This document shows, one piece after another, positions 5,581 to 7,994 of a stretch of DNA of 7,994 bases. The notes under the pieces were generated by a model. That model made no database searches. It was given only the letters and a program-made list of their open reading frames with translations, and had not been told where the DNA came from. The stretch is taken from the NCBI GenBank assembly GCA_035541215.1, contig DATKNV010000034.1, forward strand, positions 1-7,994. Reading direction: 5' to 3'. The DNA is from DASZHJ01 sp035541215 (GTDB taxonomy: Bacteria; Pseudomonadota; Alphaproteobacteria; ATCC43930; CGMCC-115725). A program made the translations under genes and the position numbers. Position 1 is the stretch's first letter. Every line of letters starts with the position of its first letter.

Positions 5581-5886
5581 ATGGAAATAACGGTCTTCAT
5601 CCGCTATCGCATCGACCCCTTCAAGCGCGTGGAGTTCGAGACCTACGCCCGGCGCTGGCTCGAGATCATCCCGAAGGTCGGCGGGAAGCTCATCGGCTAT
5701 TGGGCGCCGCACGAGGGCACCAACGACATCGCCTACGGCTTGATCTCGTTCGACAGCCTCGCCGCTTACGAAACCTATCGCGCGCGTCTCAGAGCGGACG
5801 AGGAAGGCGCCGCCAATTTCCGCTTCGCGCTGGAAAAGCGCCTCATCCTGGCGGAAGAGCGCACGTTCCTGCGTCGGGTGGAGTAG
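5581..5886 (+). CDS. NIPSNAP family protein
   Basis: A 101-residue protein covering a single NIPSNAP (dimeric alpha/beta-barrel) domain. The beta strand MEITVFIRYRI (1-11) leads into an amphipathic helix (15-28), then the conserved GGKLIGYW (34-41), the strand ending AYGLISFDS (51-59), a helix with AYETYR (62-67) and the closing strand RLILAEERTFLR (87-98). Bacterial NIPSNAP proteins are mostly uncharacterised and are often found beside catabolic genes; no reaction can be assigned. The ATG at 5581 follows AGGA about 10 bases upstream, and the domain starts immediately, which supports this start. The gene is divergent from the HDO gene, with which it may share control, and its stop lies only 3 bases from the stop of livF on the other strand. 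It is complete and of normal length. Confidence 0.8.
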   Translation: MEITVFIRYRIDPFKRVEFETYARRWLEIIPKVGGKLIGYWAPHEGTNDIAYGLISFDSLAAYETYRARLRADEEGAANFRFALEKRLILAEERTFLRRVE

Positions 5887-5889
5887 CGC

Positions 5890-6678
5890 TCAACCCCGGA
5901 AGAGTTCGCGCAAGCTCGCGGCTATCCGCTCGCGCCGCTGCGCACCCGAGACGCCGACGGCGGCGCCAACACCGAGATAGCGCTCCGCTATCTCGGGATC
6001 GTCGAGCAGAGCTTTCCCGCCGCCCTGCAGCGTCACGCGGCCTTTCTCGAAGACGCAACCGCGATCGGCGATGGCGAGGCTGAGCTTCGCGTTCTGCTCG
6101 GAGAGCAGAATGGCAAGGCCCTCCGAGCTCAAGCGGCGGATCAGGCGGAAAATCTCCGCCACCAGCACCGGCGACAATCCCAGCGACGGCTCGTCCAGCA
6201 GCAGCACTTTCGGCTCGGACATGAGACCACGCGCGATCGCCAGCATCTGCTGCTGTCCGCCGGAGAGGTTGCCCGCGGGCTCGTCGAGGCGCTCGAGCAG
6301 GGCCGGCATCGGCGCGAGCACCTGGGCGACGCGCTCGCGCATCTTGTCTTGAGATAGCTCGCGAAGGCGCGTGTAGGCGCCCATGCGGAGGTTGTCGGCG
6401 ACGGTGAGGCCCGCGAAGACCTGTCTCCCCTCGGGCACGTGCGCGATGCCACCGAGTACGCGCGCGCGCGGCGAGAGCCGGTCCATGCGGCTCCCGTCGA
6501 GATGGATCTCGCCCGCATGAAGCGGCAGCACGCCGGAGATCGCCTTTACCAGCGTCGACTTCCCGGCCCCATTGGCGCCCACGAGCGCCATGATCTCGCC
6601 GGGCGCCAGCGCGAGGCTCACCTCGTGCACCACCGTCTGGCGGCCGTAGCCTGTGCTCACGGATTTGAGCTCGAGCAT
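5890..6678 (-). CDS. livF: Branched-chain amino acid-type ABC transporter ATP-binding protein LivF
   Basis: One of two cytoplasmic ATPases that drive a Liv-type importer, working as a heterodimer with LivG. Motifs in the 262 residues: Walker A GANGAGKS (34-41), Q-loop glutamine Q86 in the LivF-typical PEGRQVF, signature LSGGQ (138-142), Walker B VLLLDEP (158-164) with catalytic E163, and the LivF-typical EQN (194-196), where most ABC ATPases have the switch histidine. The ATG at 6678 overlaps the livG stop by one base (TGATG), giving translational coupling. Residues from about 236 onward form a basic, alanine-rich tail of some 25 residues beyond the usual end (YLG), so it is longer than a typical LivF of about 235. 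The transported substrate is not determined by this subunit. It is the last gene of the operon visible here. Confidence 0.93.
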   Translation of the reverse strand: MLELKSVSTGYGRQTVVHEVSLALAPGEIMALVGANGAGKSTLVKAISGVLPLHAGEIHLDGSRMDRLSPRARVLGGIAHVPEGRQVFAGLTVADNLRMGAYTRLRELSQDKMRERVAQVLAPMPALLERLDEPAGNLSGGQQQMLAIARGLMSEPKVLLLDEPSLGLSPVLVAEIFRLIRRLSSEGLAILLSEQNAKLSLAIADRGCVFEKGRVTLQGGGKALLDDPEIAERYLGVGAAVGVSGAQRRERIAASLRELFRG

Positions 6679-7454
6679 CAGGCGCTCTCCTCGGCCTGGC
6701 CGATATAGGCCTCGATGACCCGCGGGTCGCCCTGAACCTCCGCGGGGGTGCCGCGCGCGATCACGCTCCCGGCGTCGAGCACGATCACCTGCTCCGCCAC
6801 GCCCATCACCAGCGACATGTTGTGCTCGACGACGAGAAGCGTGACGCCGCTGTCGCGGACGGCCTGCAATAGCAAGGCGAGCTCCGCGGTCTCGCCGTCG
6901 TTGAGGCCGGCGGCGGGCTCGTCGAGCAGCAGGAGCCGCGGCCGGCTCATGAGGGCGCGGATCACCTCCAGGAGCTTCTGCGCCCCCATCGGCAGGTCGG
7001 TTGCGGCGGTGTCGCGGAAAGGACCGAGACCAACGAGATCGAGGAGCGCCTCGGCCTGCTTGGCGAGCGCCCGCTCCTCGCGCCGCGCCGCCCCGAGCCA
7101 GAGCATCTGGCTGAGGGCACCCTTCCGCACGTGCAGATGGGCGCCGGAGAGGACGTTCTCGAAGGCGGTCATTCCCGGAAAGGCGCGCGCGGTCTGGAAG
7201 GTGCGGACGATGCCCATGGCGGCGATGCGCCAATCCGGAAGGCTCAGGGCGGGCTCGCCGAAGAGCCGTACCTCGCCGCTGTCGAAGGGGTAGAGGTTGG
7301 TCACGAGATTGAAGAGCGTGGTCTTCCCGGAGCCGTTGGGGCCGATGAGCGCGCTGAGGCTCCCTTGCGGCACCTCGAAGCTCACGCCGTCCACCGCGCG
7401 CAGCCCACCGAAGGTCTTGAGGAGGTTTTTGACCTCGAGCGCGGGTGCGGTCAC
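6678..7454 (-). CDS. livG: Branched-chain amino acid-type ABC transporter ATP-binding protein LivG
   Basis: The partner ATPase of LivF, 258 residues. It has Walker A GPNGSGKT (38-45), Q-loop Q87 in the LivG-typical GIVRTFQ, Walker B LLLLDEP (174-180) with E179, and the switch histidine H211 in VVEHN. The signature is LPMGAQ (154-159) rather than LSGGQ; LivG proteins commonly carry LPYG-type variants, so this is probably functional. The insertion at 105-128, between the Q-loop and the signature, is a LivG trait. The start is GTG at 7454, overlapping the livM stop in a GTGA, and the 3' end overlaps the livF start by one base, so the three genes are read as one coupled message. It couples ATP hydrolysis to the LivH/LivM channel at the inner membrane. 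Confidence 0.93.
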   Translation of the reverse strand: MTAPALEVKNLLKTFGGLRAVDGVSFEVPQGSLSALIGPNGSGKTTLFNLVTNLYPFDSGEVRLFGEPALSLPDWRIAAMGIVRTFQTARAFPGMTAFENVLSGAHLHVRKGALSQMLWLGAARREERALAKQAEALLDLVGLGPFRDTAATDLPMGAQKLLEVIRALMSRPRLLLLDEPAAGLNDGETAELALLLQAVRDSGVTLLVVEHNMSLVMGVAEQVIVLDAGSVIARGTPAEVQGDPRVIEAYIGQAEESA

Positions 7455-7994
7455 GGCCGGCTCTCCGCCGAGGCAAGCCGCGGCGAGGGTTGCCGGGCGA
7501 AGAGCTTCGCAAGCCCGCCGAACATGCCTTCCGGCAGGAAGCTGAAGGCGAGGACGAGCAGCAGGCCCTCCGCCAGGATCTTGTAGAGCGCCAGCGACTG
7601 GACCAGCGTCGGCAGCAGCGTCAGCAGCGCGACGCCGAGCAGCGAGCCAACCAGCGTCCCCTCGCCGCCAATCACGAGCATGGTGATCATCTCGAAGGAG
7701 CGCTGCGTCCCCACCATCTCCGGCGAGAGATAGTGGAAGTAGAAGGCGTAGAGACTGCCCGCGAGCGAGGCCAGCACGGCTGCGATCGCGAAAGCCGCCA
7801 TCTTGACGCGCGCGACGTTGATGCCGAGGGCGCCCGCGGCGAGGCGGTCGGCGCGGATCGCCATCAGCGAGCGGCCGAAGGAGCTGCGCATCGCGCCCAG
7901 GAGCGCCAGCACCAGCGCGACCGCGATTCCCACCACGAGATAGTACATGCGGCGATCGCTGTCGAAGGCGAAGCCTGCGACAGTGAGCGTCGGC
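7451..7994 (-). CDS. livM: Branched-chain amino acid-type ABC transporter permease LivM (partial, N-terminus beyond right edge)
   Basis: The C-terminal 180 or so residues of an inner-membrane permease. The frame stays open to the window edge, with codons before the internal Met at 7948 reading GFAFDSDRRMYYLVVG, a LivM-like approach to a membrane helix. The hydrophobic segments visible are YYLVVGIAVALVLALLGAM, AAFAIAAVLASLAGSLYAF, a reentrant region around EMITMLVIGGEGTLVGSLLG and LAEGLLLVLAFSFLP. GRSLMAIRADRLAAGALGIN is the cytoplasmic EAA-like loop that contacts the ATPases. The C-terminus is short and basic. It precedes livG with a GTGA overlap; livH and the binding protein are expected further right. 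Substrate could be branched-chain amino acids, amides, aromatic acids or similar. Confidence 0.9.
   Translation of the reverse strand, partial: PTLTVAGFAFDSDRRMYYLVVGIAVALVLALLGAMRSSFGRSLMAIRADRLAAGALGINVARVKMAAFAIAAVLASLAGSLYAFYFHYLSPEMVGTQRSFEMITMLVIGGEGTLVGSLLGVALLTLLPTLVQSLALYKILAEGLLLVLAFSFLPEGMFGGLAKLFARQPSPRLASAESRP

Noticed and set aside
4633..5712. Minus-strand open frame of 359 codons over the HDO gene
   Set aside because: Its translation is Arg-rich and without motifs, while the overlapping HDO frame has all family motifs and a ribosome binding site.

Overview
The window is high-GC bacterial chromosome with the look of an alphaproteobacterium. The evidence is a PmtA-like phospholipid methyltransferase, a PAS_5-type PAS protein, a Liv-type ABC cassette, a NIPSNAP protein and a composite palindromic repeat of a kind scattered through alphaproteobacterial genomes. 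No rRNA, tRNA, CRISPR array, transposase or phage gene was seen.

Layout. 1-1201, minus strand: a small one-helix membrane protein, a small winged-helix-like protein and, coupled to the latter by a GTGA overlap, the N-terminal two thirds of a GDP-mannose 3,5-epimerase that runs off the left edge. 1202-1429: divergent intergenic region with a terminator-like hairpin and a 14-bp perfect palindrome just before the next start codon. 1430-2738, plus strand: PmtA-like methyltransferase, then a PAS_5 protein whose last 13 codons and stop lie inside a repeat element (2697-2798). 2984-4365, plus strand: a type I sulfatase split by a one-base frameshift near 3911, in visibly less GC-rich DNA than its surroundings. 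4366-4691: no gene supported. 4692-5411, minus strand: a haem-oxygenase-fold diiron oxidase/oxygenase (HDO) with its full set of predicted iron ligands. 5412-5580: a 169-bp divergent intergenic region holding two dyads. 5581-5886, plus strand: a NIPSNAP protein. 5890-7994, minus strand: livF, livG and the C-terminal part of livM, an overlapping ABC-importer operon cut by the right edge.

How the genes may work together. The epimerase makes GDP-L-galactose-type sugar nucleotides and probably belongs to a polysaccharide or glycoconjugate locus that continues to the left. LivM, LivG and LivF form the membrane and ATPase core of an amino-acid or small-organic-acid importer whose other subunits lie to the right. 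The HDO enzyme and the NIPSNAP protein share a divergent, dyad-containing intergenic region next to this importer. A co-regulated uptake and modification module is possible but unproven. The broken sulfatase and the repeat mark the 2.7-4.7 kb stretch as the most disturbed, probably acquired part. The strongest candidates for something undescribed are the HDO/NIPSNAP pair with its shared dyads and the bacterial GME-like epimerase coupled to a small regulator-like gene.
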